From Bacteroidota bacterium (GTDB taxonomy: Bacteria; Bacteroidota; Ignavibacteria; Ignavibacteriales; Ignavibacteriaceae), in the NCBI GenBank assembly GCA_021796135.1, contig JAJYOQ010000260.1, positions 1 through 6,026 on the forward strand: a stretch of DNA of 6,026 nt, in the 5' to 3' direction. Positions 1 to 6,026 of this stretch are shown here, piece by piece; positions within the stretch are counted from its first letter, which is position 1; each line of letters opens with the position of its first letter. A program made the translations under genes and the position numbers. The notes beneath the pieces were generated by a model. That model did not search any database. It saw nothing but the letters and a program-made list of their open reading frames with translations, and had not been told where the DNA came from.

Positions 1-45
1 AAAATAATTTGATAACGAATTATGCTTTAATTCAATATCAAGCAT
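1..45 (-). CDS. Possible 5' end of a gene running off the left edge (partial)
   Basis: Reading the minus strand, an ATG at 45-43 opens a frame of 15 codons (MLDIELKHNSLSNYF) that is still open at the window edge. An SD-like GGAG (complement of 54-57) sits 8 nt upstream, which is good spacing and the main reason to believe the start; a TTG at 48-46 is a weaker alternative. It would lie downstream of the lipoprotein gene on the same strand, 137 bp away. The short peptide does not identify a family. A loose resemblance to the N-terminus of uracil phosphoribosyltransferases crossed my mind but is too short to call. Confidence 0.4.
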   Translation of the reverse strand, partial: MLDIELKHNSLSNYF

Positions 46-53
46 CAAAAAAA

Positions 54-57
54 CTCC
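54..57 (-). promoter_or_regulatory. SD-like ribosome site for the left-edge gene
   Basis: The minus strand reads TTGGAG, then an 8-nt spacer (mostly T), then ATG at 45. This site decides the proposed start of the partial gene at the left edge. Confidence 0.4.
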
Positions 58-144
58 AATCTTTATTATTAGGGAAAGAATTAATAAATATTAATTTAAT
101 AAAATTAAAGGTTTGCTACAATAAGTTTATAATGACCGCAGCAT

Positions 145-158
145 ATATTAGCTAATAT
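145..158. repeat. 14-bp perfect palindrome in the spacer
   Basis: ATATTAGCTAATAT reads the same on both strands, centred between 151 and 152, and is followed on the plus strand by a run of seven A from 160 to 166. It lies in the spacer (46-182) between the lipoprotein stop and the left-edge start. The rest of that spacer is very AT-rich and shows no gene. The palindrome has almost no loop and only an AT stem beyond AGCT, and the T-run is on the wrong side for a terminator of the minus-strand lipoprotein gene. A dimeric regulator site is possible, and chance in AT-rich DNA is also possible. Confidence 0.3.
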
Positions 159-182
159 TAAAAAAATTATTTAAGGTAATGA

Positions 183-1046
183 TTAATAAGGTCTTGTTTG
201 TCGGTGATTCCTTGTATTTACATAAAGACTATCTTTTACAACCCAGACAAACGGAATAGAATCTGCGGCATAAATTCTATTTGGCAGATCATAATAGAGA
301 TACTCATAATAATCCGGATACTTATCATTATTAACATTTGCAATAGTCCGTTGAAAGTCTATTCCTTTATATGTCATTAACAGATGGGGGTAATTTGTAA
401 GACCATCGACTAGGAAATAGTTATAATCGATGTGGCCAATACCGCGGGCATAATGGAAATCTACACAGACATACGGGCAGCCGTCATATGCCCATTTTTT
501 CATTAGCATGTAATTAAACCCGCCATGGGCAGGTATAGGCGCTTCCCAAATTCTTGTAAAAGAATTATTTTCACATTTAAATAAAGTCAAATAAAAGAAT
601 GCCGTACCAAGCTGAGTACTGTCTAAATCTATAAAACTTTGATCATAACCCACAATATTTTTAGTCTCAATTAATCTTTCACCAGGTTTTGATTTTGCAA
701 TTACTGCAAAGACATATTTCCCGGTATTATTATCTAAATAAATTACTGCAAGTTTCGGTACATTAAAGGTAAAAGTTTTATCAAAATTTACCAAATATGA
801 TCCTTTAGGATAGTTTGCGAGCACATAAGCTACTAATGATAAAGTATCATACGGCAATCGATTCCCGGATTGCTGCTGTTTAACATTTAGGTTATATTTT
901 TGTATAGATGCATCGGTGGCGGGAGAATTAGCTACATCGCCATTTGTACTTTGCTGAACTTTTGTCCCACCTTTATGCCCGCAAGAAAATAGAATCAGCG
1001 AAAAAATCAGCAACAAAAATAATCGGAAAATCTTTTTCATAATCAT
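183..1046 (-). CDS. Orphan lipoprotein of unknown function
   Basis: I do not recognise the family. The N-terminus is a lipoprotein signal: Lys4-Lys5, a hydrophobic run over residues 6-20, and the lipobox LFSC with the lipidated cysteine at residue 22. Residues about 24-62 form a polar Gln/Ser/Asn/Thr-rich linker, and a probably beta-rich domain fills 65-287. Within it, residues 237-245 (NVNNDKYPD) resemble the acidic calcium loop of FG-GAP or dockerin-like repeats (D-x-N-x-D-G-x-x-D), but with Asn for the first Asp and Lys for the Gly. Three further cysteines are at 158, 190 and 194. The residues after Cys22 (GHKGG) are not acidic. Two starts are possible, ATG at 1046 and ATG at 1040; neither has an SD, and the second gives a more conventional MKK signal. 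The gene follows the M20 peptidase by 65 bp on the same strand with no terminator seen between, so it may be second in an operon. It probably acts anchored in an envelope membrane. Confidence 0.8.
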   Translation of the reverse strand: MIMKKIFRLFLLLIFSLILFSCGHKGGTKVQQSTNGDVANSPATDASIQKYNLNVKQQQSGNRLPYDTLSLVAYVLANYPKGSYLVNFDKTFTFNVPKLAVIYLDNNTGKYVFAVIAKSKPGERLIETKNIVGYDQSFIDLDSTQLGTAFFYLTLFKCENNSFTRIWEAPIPAHGGFNYMLMKKWAYDGCPYVCVDFHYARGIGHIDYNYFLVDGLTNYPHLLMTYKGIDFQRTIANVNNDKYPDYYEYLYYDLPNRIYAADSIPFVWVVKDSLYVNTRNHRQTRPY

Positions 1047-1111
1047 TAATAATTAAGTTAACACTTACTCAAATAAAATTGTTAAATTCAATTTTAGGAA
1101 TAATCATAAAA

Positions 1112-2476
1112 TTAATCAGAATATTCTTGAAAAAAATAGGCAGAACTTAAAATTCCAAGTCTGAAATGGTTAAGGTTAAAATGTTCATTCGGAGAATGAA
1201 GATTTTCTGAATTTAATCCAAGTCCCATCATAACAGTAGGAGCTTTTAATTTTTTAACAAAAGTAGTAACAATTGGTACAGAGCCTCCTTCCCGCATATA
1301 AACAACCTTTTTGCCGAAAGCTTTAGCCATTGCCTTTGAAGCTGCAATTGTAGCACGATCTTCAAGCGGTATAAGCACAGGATAAGCGCCATGCAGGTTA
1401 TCTATCTTAACTTTAACGGTTTTTGGAGTAATCTTTTTGATATATTTAATAAAATCCTTTGAAATTTTGACCGGATCTTGATTAGGTACAAGTCTCATAC
1501 TAATTTTAACAGAGGCTATAGAAGGAATGACTGTTTTGGCTCCTTTGCCGGTAAAACCTCCGATAATTCCGTTACAATCCAAAGTAGGTCTAACCCAAGT
1601 GCGTTCAAGTGAAGAAAATCCTTTTTCACCGCATAATTCGTTTACGCCTAATTCAGATGCAAATTTCTTTTCAGAAAATTTTAGTTTTTTAAAATTCTCT
1701 TTTTCCTTTTTAGTGAGATTAAGGACATTATCATAAAAATGAGGAATTGTAACTCTCCCGTTTTTATCATGAAGTTTGGCTATAATCGAAGCTAAAATAT
1801 TGATAGGATTACCAACGGCTCCTCCAAACGTACCGGAATGAAGGTCACGATTAGGTCCAGTAACTTCTACTTCCATGAAAGAAAGACCTCGTAAACCATA
1901 AGTTAATGTAGGTACCCCTTCATCATAGAGAGATGTATCCGAGATTAAAACTGAATCACATTTTAATAGCTGAGAATTTTGATTTATAAAGGATTCCAAA
2001 TGCTCACTCCCAATTTCCTCTTCGCCTTCTATAAGGAATTTGACATTAAGAGGTAAACTGCCGATTGCCTTAAAAAAAGCTTCAACACTTTTGATATGCA
2101 TAAAAACCTGCCCTTTGTCATCAGTTGCGCCGCGAGCAAATATTTTACCATCCTTAACAACAGGATCAAACGGAGGATTATCCCAAAGTTCAATAGGGTC
2201 AATAGGCTGAACATCATAATGACCATATATTAAAACAGTTGGTTTGCCAGGAGCACCAAGCCATTCTCCATATACGATAGGATGTCCTTCAGTCTTAAAA
2301 ATTTCTACGTGACTTAATCCCGCATCTTTTAATTTAGAAGCAACAAAATCTGCACAATGATTTATGTCTTCTTTATTTTCTAATGAGGTACTTATACTAG
2401 GAATTCTTAAGAAATCCTTAAGTTCTTCAATATAGTTTTTTTGATTATTTTCGATAAAATCAATTACATCTTGCAA
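1112..2476 (-). CDS. M20 family metallopeptidase (carnosinase/CNDP-like dipeptidase)
   Basis: This is a zinc-type di-metal exopeptidase that hydrolyses dipeptides or related amides, expected in the cytosol because no signal peptide is present. All M20 landmarks are visible in order: GHYDVQP with metal ligand His86 and Asp88, GATDDKG with bridging Asp119, EGEEEIGS with catalytic base Glu153 and ligand Glu154, ISD with Asp180, DLHSG with His213 from the lid domain, and LHSPNEHF with His427 as the last ligand. MRLVP (Arg328), HGAYP (His362) and REGGSVP (Ser399) match substrate-contact segments of the CNDP type. The lid/dimerisation domain spans about 192-375. The length of 454 aa is normal and no key residue is missing. 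The start codon is TTG, chosen because AAGGAG lies 7 nt upstream and no in-frame ATG lies near. It is divergent from lptF and probably leads the lipoprotein gene. The exact substrate cannot be told from sequence; related members act on carnosine-like, Cys-Gly or general dipeptides. Confidence 0.93.
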   Translation of the reverse strand: MQDVIDFIENNQKNYIEELKDFLRIPSISTSLENKEDINHCADFVASKLKDAGLSHVEIFKTEGHPIVYGEWLGAPGKPTVLIYGHYDVQPIDPIELWDNPPFDPVVKDGKIFARGATDDKGQVFMHIKSVEAFFKAIGSLPLNVKFLIEGEEEIGSEHLESFINQNSQLLKCDSVLISDTSLYDEGVPTLTYGLRGLSFMEVEVTGPNRDLHSGTFGGAVGNPINILASIIAKLHDKNGRVTIPHFYDNVLNLTKKEKENFKKLKFSEKKFASELGVNELCGEKGFSSLERTWVRPTLDCNGIIGGFTGKGAKTVIPSIASVKISMRLVPNQDPVKISKDFIKYIKKITPKTVKVKIDNLHGAYPVLIPLEDRATIAASKAMAKAFGKKVVYMREGGSVPIVTTFVKKLKAPTVMMGLGLNSENLHSPNEHFNLNHFRLGILSSAYFFQEYSD

Positions 2477-2483
2477 GATTATG

Positions 2484-2489
2484 CTCCTT
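2484..2489 (-). promoter_or_regulatory. Strong Shine-Dalgarno that sets a TTG start
   Basis: The complement of ctcctt reads AAGGAG, followed by a 7-nt spacer (CATAATC) and TTG at 2476. It is the best ribosome site in the window and the reason for accepting the TTG start of the peptidase. A TATACT hexamer on the same strand (2520-2515) lies about 25 bp further upstream and could be a -10 box, but I found no convincing -35. Confidence 0.75.
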
Positions 2490-2659
2490 AAAATGAATGA
2501 AAGTGTATAGCCTTAGTATAGAGAATTTCTGTAAATCGCACCTTTTAAAAACATCCCTATAAATAATCAAGTCCTTAAAACTTTAATGTTTTGTTTTTCA
2601 ACTCAAACTTAAGAAAATAATTCAAAAATATGAATTAAGTTATATATAAATATCGTCAC

Positions 2660-2667
2660 TAAATTTG
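2660..2667 (+). promoter_or_regulatory. Possible Bacteroidota-type -7 box for lptFG
   Basis: TAAATTTG fits the TAnnTTTG -7 consensus known for the Bacteroidota housekeeping sigma factor. It would place the transcript start roughly 25-30 nt before the lptF ATG. The expected TTTG near -33 is not seen, and such an octamer occurs by chance fairly often in AT-rich DNA, so this is weak. Confidence 0.25.
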
Positions 2668-2699
2668 GTAAACTTTTTCAGCTTTTATATATTGACTGT

Positions 2700-4076
2700 A
2701 TGATTTTATCAAGATACATATTAAAAAATCACATAGCTCCGTTTGTCTTTTCAAATATAACATTAATTTTCATCTTCCTACTCCAGTTTATGATGAAATT
2801 TGCCGATCAGCTAGTAGGCAAAGGTTTAGGTATTTGGGTAATTATTAAATTAATTACATTTAACCTTGCGTGGATGGTAGTTTTAGTAGTTCCAATGGCA
2901 ACTTTAGTATCTACATTAATGGCATTCGGAAATATGTCTCAGAATAATGAAATTACAATCTTGAAAGCTTCCGGCATAAGCCTGCATAAAATGATGGCAG
3001 CTCCATTTATTGCCAGCATTATAATAGGATATTTGCTTTTTTTATTTAATAATGATGTTTTGCCAGATGCTAACCATCAAGCAAAAGTTTTAATGGAAGA
3101 GATTTCAAGACAAAAGCCCACTTTATCTCTTCAGCCGGGTGTTTTTTCACAAGATGTTTCTAACTATGCAATTCTTGCTAGAGGCATTGAAAAAAACACT
3201 AACGAGTTAAGTGATGTTGTTATTTATGATTACACAAATCCTGTAAAAGTTGATGTAGTCACTGCAGAGAAAGGGAAAATTTATTTTTCTAAAGATCAAT
3301 CAAAATTGATTATGGATTTATGGAATGGAGAAATTCATGAATCAGATAATTCTCAGATTAATTTATATCGCAAGCTGGAATTTAAGAAGCACAGAATTAT
3401 AATGAACGGCGACCAATTTTCTTTTCAACAGGATGCTCCCGGATCTTCCAGGGGTGACCGTGAATTAAGCACCGGAGCTATGCTTGTAATCATTGACAGC
3501 CTTAATAAAATCCGTGATAACGCAAAAAAACTTCTAGTTAATGAAGTCAATCAATATTTAATTGTTGGGAAACCACAGATCGTTCCTAGAATTCCTCAGT
3601 CTAATACTTCGTCGTTAAATATTTCTTATATTAATACTTTGGCTAAAATTAAGACTGCGCAAAATGTAGTTATTGCAAATCTTAGAAATTGGCAATCTTA
3701 CCAAGATGAAATTAACTCTTACAAGGTCGAAGTTAATAAGAAATATGCTTTACCTGTTGCTTGTATCGTTTTTATATTAATAGGTGCTCCTTTAGGTGTA
3801 ATGGTACATAAGGGCGGGTTTGGTGTCGCAGCAAGTATTAGTCTTTTTTTCTTTGTAATATATTGGGCTTTTCTAATTGGAGGTGAAAAATTAGCTGATA
3901 GAGATATAATTACTCCATTCTGGGGAATGTGGTCAGCAAATATTTTGTTAAGTATTGTCGGATTTATTTTAACCACAAAAACAATTCAAGAGACTGTAAA
4001 TATTAATTTTGCATCATTTAAGAAACTCATCCCTAAAAGGTGGCAATTAATACCCGAAAGCACCGAAGAAAATTAA
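2700..4076 (+). CDS. lptF: LPS export permease, LptF-type (YjgP/YjgQ family)
   Basis: This is an inner-membrane subunit of the LptB2FG transporter, which extracts LPS from the periplasmic leaflet and hands it to LptC/LptA. The family architecture is clear: TM1 about 13-34, TM2 48-76, the cytoplasmic coupling segment with EITILKASGIS at 84-94, TM3 99-118, a periplasmic beta-jellyroll about 120-245, then TM4 349-369, TM5 375-397 and TM6 405-425. EVNKKYALP just before TM4 and GAPLGV at its end are typical. At 458 aa it is about 90 residues longer than the roughly 360-aa enterobacterial proteins; the extra is a polar, probably helical stretch about 250-345 between the jellyroll and TM4. The ATG at 2700 gives the usual short N-terminus (MILSRYILKN); no SD precedes it. 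Its TAA directly abuts the ATG of the second permease. The LptF rather than LptG label rests on gene order and is less certain than the family. Confidence 0.9.
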   Translation: MILSRYILKNHIAPFVFSNITLIFIFLLQFMMKFADQLVGKGLGIWVIIKLITFNLAWMVVLVVPMATLVSTLMAFGNMSQNNEITILKASGISLHKMMAAPFIASIIIGYLLFLFNNDVLPDANHQAKVLMEEISRQKPTLSLQPGVFSQDVSNYAILARGIEKNTNELSDVVIYDYTNPVKVDVVTAEKGKIYFSKDQSKLIMDLWNGEIHESDNSQINLYRKLEFKKHRIIMNGDQFSFQQDAPGSSRGDRELSTGAMLVIIDSLNKIRDNAKKLLVNEVNQYLIVGKPQIVPRIPQSNTSSLNISYINTLAKIKTAQNVVIANLRNWQSYQDEINSYKVEVNKKYALPVACIVFILIGAPLGVMVHKGGFGVAASISLFFFVIYWAFLIGGEKLADRDIITPFWGMWSANILLSIVGFILTTKTIQETVNINFASFKKLIPKRWQLIPESTEEN

Positions 4077-5159
4077 ATGAGAATAATAGACAAATACTTA
4101 ATTAAGCAGTTCATACAAACTATTTTGTTTGGATTAATTTCATTCACGCTAATATTTGTAGTCTTAAATATGCTTGAAAACTTAGGAAGTTTTCTTGATC
4201 AAAATGTTTCATGGGAAATTATTGCATATTATTATATAGTTTTTAGCCCGGATATAATTAAGTTAATGATTCCTGTCTCAATCTTATTTGCAGCATTATT
4301 TGTTGTGGGCAAGTCAGCCAACTCAAGTGAGCTAACAGCTATAAAGTCAAGCGGAGTAAGTTTAACGCGGTTTATGATGCCATTTTTAGCAGTAACCCTA
4401 TTTATTTGTGCGTTTTCAATATACTTTTCCGGATATATAGTTCCCTTAGCCAACAAAACAAAGCAGCAAATTGAAATGAAGTATCTGGGATCCGGATTTA
4501 ATGATATCGGAGATAATATATTTTTTCAAGATTCACCAACTAGGATTGTATCAATCCAGTTCTTTGATAATTCACATAATCAAGCAAACAGGGTCAGCAT
4601 ACAGGAATTTAATAAATCGAATATAACTCAAATGACATCTAGAATTGATGCAGTTTCAATGAATTATGATTCTGCAAACCACTCATGGGATCTTCATAAT
4701 GTAGTACAAAGAACATTTTCTGAAAACCACCAGGAAGCAAAATATTTAAGTTCATTAAGAGTTAATTATTTGAATTTTACACCTCATGATCTGGCAACAA
4801 AACAGCAACGTCCTGAAGATATGAATCTGACACAGTTAAAAGATTTAATAGGTTCAGAAATTAAATCCGGCAGCGATCCTACAGCAACTCAAATTGAATA
4901 TTACTCCCGTTTTTCATTTTCAATGGCAGGTCTGGTAGTTATTTTATTCGGTCTTCCAATTTCAGCAAATAAAAGAAGAGGGGGTTTAGCACTTCAAGTT
5001 GGGATAAATATCTTAGTAACATTTATTTATTTGGTATTTATGCAGATTAGTGAAGCATTCGGGAAAAATGGAGCACTCAGTCCAATATTGACAGCCTGGA
5101 TTGCCAACTTTATCTTTCTTACCGCTGCAATTATCAACTTCCCGCGAGTACAACAATAA
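4077..5159 (+). CDS. lptG: LPS export permease, LptG-type (YjgP/YjgQ family)
   Basis: This is the second transmembrane subunit of the LPS extraction transporter, expected to pair with the product of the preceding gene and with an LptB ATPase encoded elsewhere. The N-terminus MRIIDKYLIKQFIQT is characteristic of the family. TM1 is about 13-34, TM2 52-79, the coupling segment SSELTAIKSSGVS at 83-95, TM3 98-118, the periplasmic jellyroll about 120-240, then PEDMNLTQLKDLI (246-258), TM4 278-297, TM5 303-325 and TM6 335-355. The length of 360 aa is that of the classical proteins, with no insertion like the one in its partner. The gene starts on the base after the stop of lptF, with no SD of its own beyond a weak GAAG, so translation is probably coupled. 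It ends 17 bp from the stop of the convergent six-TM gene. Confidence 0.91.
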   Translation: MRIIDKYLIKQFIQTILFGLISFTLIFVVLNMLENLGSFLDQNVSWEIIAYYYIVFSPDIIKLMIPVSILFAALFVVGKSANSSELTAIKSSGVSLTRFMMPFLAVTLFICAFSIYFSGYIVPLANKTKQQIEMKYLGSGFNDIGDNIFFQDSPTRIVSIQFFDNSHNQANRVSIQEFNKSNITQMTSRIDAVSMNYDSANHSWDLHNVVQRTFSENHQEAKYLSSLRVNYLNFTPHDLATKQQRPEDMNLTQLKDLIGSEIKSGSDPTATQIEYYSRFSFSMAGLVVILFGLPISANKRRGGLALQVGINILVTFIYLVFMQISEAFGKNGALSPILTAWIANFIFLTAAIINFPRVQQ

Positions 5160-5176
5160 AAGTTAAAATAGGAAAT

Positions 5177-5812
5177 TTAATCTGTAGTAGAAATTTCTAA
5201 AGCTTTTTCAAAAGCTTCTTTCCCTTCTTTATAAGAAAAATAAACAATTCCTAAAGCCCCTAAACTATCAATGTAATGATAACCGGTAACAGAATAAATG
5301 AGACTTGATATTAACAATACTAAAGACATGTAAATACAAACTTTTGTACAGTTAGCATCTGATATAATGGGTTTACAACTAAGGCGAGTGCCGGTGAACA
5401 TTTTTAATTTCATTAAGATGTACATAACTGAAATCGAAATAATTGAAATGACAATACCGGAGAAGGTTGATTCCGGCTGCTTTCCTAAATAAATATTTAG
5501 AAAGGAAGAAATAATTAATCCAACCGATAATAGATAAAAACCTGAACCAGTAATTTTAAGAGCTAATATTTCGGCACTATTACTTTTGCTTTCGACATTA
5601 TTCATCAACCGTATTATCATTATTAATATACCAGCAGCAGACACAGCCTCAATAAAACTATCGAAGCCAAAGCCGAACAGAGTTAAAGCTTTATCACTAT
5701 ATCCGAAGTATACTGAAATGAAGCCTTCAATTATATTAAAAAATATAGTAGCTATGCTCAATGCAAAACCTGTTTGAAATAATTTTTTTCTTGATGGTTC
5801 CATAAATTTCAT
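5177..5812 (-). CDS. Six-TM cation-efflux-like protein (CDF type, no C-terminal domain)
   Basis: This is a probable divalent-cation transporter of the inner membrane. Six hydrophobic segments are visible: about 11-34, 43-69, 85-108, 117-137, 155-177 and a short one 181-195. FGFGFDSFIEAVSA in TM2 places Asp51 and Glu55 four residues apart, like the Asp-xxx-Asp metal pair of CDF proteins such as YiiP. SDANCTKVC at TM5 supplies Asp152, Cys155 and Cys159. GYHYIDSLGALGI followed by a KEG tail matches the CDF TM6 region. At 211 aa it ends right after TM6, so the cytoplasmic metal-binding domain is absent, as I recall for a family simply called cation transporter in many genomes. The position four before Asp152 is Pro148 rather than the His of the YiiP site. 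ATG at 5812 was taken; ATG at 5803 is also possible, and neither has an SD. It follows a HEAT-like gene by 20 bp. The metal specificity is unknown. Confidence 0.68.
   Translation of the reverse strand: MKFMEPSRKKLFQTGFALSIATIFFNIIEGFISVYFGYSDKALTLFGFGFDSFIEAVSAAGILIMIIRLMNNVESKSNSAEILALKITGSGFYLLSVGLIISSFLNIYLGKQPESTFSGIVISIISISVMYILMKLKMFTGTRLSCKPIISDANCTKVCIYMSLVLLISSLIYSVTGYHYIDSLGALGIVYFSYKEGKEAFEKALEISTTD
5188..5217. repeat. Two adjacent inverted repeats at the convergent gene ends
   Basis: A 12-bp perfect palindrome (TAGAAATTTCTA, 5188-5199) is followed immediately by an 8-bp inverted repeat with a 2-nt centre (AAGCTTTT-TC-AAAAGCTT, 5200-5217). On the plus strand the second is followed by a T/C-rich run, so it could act as a weak terminator for lptFG read into the 3' end of the opposite gene. 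The same bases encode EAFEKALEIS of the six-TM protein, and the near-repeat of GAAGCTTT / AAAGCTTT may just reflect the repeated Ala codons. Confidence 0.3.
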
Positions 5813-5832
5813 CTAATAATTAAAATAATTTG

Positions 5833-6026
5833 TTAGTCTTCCAATTTACTCAATACTCTAACCAAGCTAGATTTTACAATTTCACGATTTTCCTGATTAA
5901 TTATCGATTTAAGCAAAGGTAGAGATTCTTTTGCTTTAGCTTTTAGCAAAAATTCAGAAGCTAATATCCGAGTTCTCCAATAATAATTTTGAAGAGACTT
6001 GTTATATATGTTGGCAATCCAGGCTG
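5833..6026 (-). CDS. C-terminal end of a HEAT-repeat-like protein (partial)
   Basis: A minus-strand frame enters from the right edge and ends at TAA (complement of 5833-5835), giving the last 63 residues of a larger protein. The sequence (AWIANIYNKSLQNYYWRTRI, then LASEFLLKAKAKESLPLLKS, then IINQENREIVKSSLVRVLSK-LED) has the rhythm of HEAT-like alpha-solenoid repeats: paired amphipathic helices, the W-R-x-R-x-L-A-x-E-F-L pattern in the first helix, and S-L-P-L-L-K-x-I-I followed by an N-x-E-I-V-K turn into the next helix. Such repeats are scaffolds for protein contacts and do not by themselves give a function. The gene lies 20 bp upstream of the six-TM gene on the same strand, so the two are probably co-transcribed. 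The start and any N-terminal domain are outside the window. Confidence 0.72.
   Translation of the reverse strand, partial: AWIANIYNKSLQNYYWRTRILASEFLLKAKAKESLPLLKSIINQENREIVKSSLVRVLSKLED

Larger units (their letters stand above)
2477..2699. other. Divergent intergenic region (peptidase / lptFG)
   Basis: These 223 bp separate the divergent peptidase and lptF starts and must hold promoters for both directions. No open frame of note is present. The region is AT-rich, with alternating TA around 2640-2653. Candidate boxes are a plus-strand TAnnTTTG at 2660-2667, a minus-strand TAnnTTTG (TAAGTTTG, 2611-2604) and a minus-strand TATACT (2520-2515). None has a clear upstream element, so individual promoter assignments are tentative. 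Confidence 0.6.

Noticed and set aside
105..133. Plus-strand TATAAT at 128-133 with TTAAAG 17 bp upstream, sigma70-like
   Set aside because: The -35 is poor and no plus-strand gene follows; it would only drive antisense RNA into the lipoprotein gene. AT-rich chance match.
198..380. Plus-strand open frame of 60 codons opposite the lipoprotein gene
   Set aside because: Low-complexity Ile-rich translation, antisense to a gene with a clear signal peptide; a shadow frame.
1527..1736. Plus-strand open frame opposite the M20 peptidase
   Set aside because: Overlaps the well-conserved lid-domain coding region and its product resembles nothing; a shadow frame.
2029..2226. Second minus-strand frame inside the M20 gene
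   Set aside because: Overlaps the catalytic motifs of the real frame (GATDDKG, EGEEEIGS); a shadow frame.
2604..2611. Minus-strand TAAGTTTG (TAnnTTTG) as the peptidase promoter
   Set aside because: No TTTG at the -33 position, and it would give a leader of about 120 nt; not enough to list as a feature.
2606..2641. 7-bp inverted repeat AACTTAA / TTAAGTT with a 22-nt spacer in the divergent region
   Set aside because: Short, AT-only except one pair, and no match to a known operator; expected by chance here.
3719..3976. Minus-strand open frame opposite lptF TM4-TM6
   Set aside because: Antisense of hydrophobic TM codons; no start context and no recognisable product.
4232..4456. Minus-strand open frame opposite lptG
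   Set aside because: Antisense of the TM2-TM3 region; same reasoning as for the frame opposite lptF.
5586..5777. Plus-strand open frame opposite the six-TM gene
   Set aside because: The minus-strand frame carries coherent CDF-type motifs; this one does not.

Overview
The window is AT-rich and contains no RNA gene, insertion sequence, CRISPR array or phage gene that I can recognise. An LptF/LptG permease pair and a lipoprotein signal point to a Gram-negative, diderm bacterium. AT-richness, some starts with no Shine-Dalgarno (SD) sequence and the style of the proteins suggest the Bacteroidota/Chlorobiota side of the tree, perhaps Ignavibacteria. That placement is an impression, not a measurement.

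Layout, left to right: (1) The first 45 bases look like the 5' end of a minus-strand gene that leaves the window, with a GGAG ribosome site. (2) An AT-rich spacer holds a 14-bp palindrome. (3) A minus-strand orphan lipoprotein (183-1046) lies 65 bp downstream of a minus-strand M20 metallopeptidase (1112-2476), probably co-transcribed. The peptidase starts at a TTG that is fixed by a strong AAGGAG. (4) A 223-bp divergent intergenic region follows. (5) Two plus-strand YjgP/YjgQ permeases (2700-4076 and 4077-5159) abut as TAA-ATG, the lptF-lptG arrangement. (6) Convergent to them is a minus-strand 211-aa six-TM protein of the cation diffusion facilitator type without a C-terminal domain (5177-5812). 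(7) Upstream of it, 20 bp away, is the C-terminal end of a HEAT-like helical protein that enters from the right edge (5833-6026).

The clearest biology is lipopolysaccharide export: LptF and LptG form the membrane part of the ABC transporter that extracts LPS from the inner membrane and passes it to LptC and LptA. Their ATPase LptB is not in the window. The peptidase is a cytosolic housekeeping enzyme, the small six-TM protein probably handles divalent metal, and the lipoprotein has no assigned function. I see no defence, mobile or biosynthetic system. The points most worth a second look are an approximately 90-residue insertion in LptF, an altered metal site in the CDF-like protein, and the uncharacterised lipoprotein.
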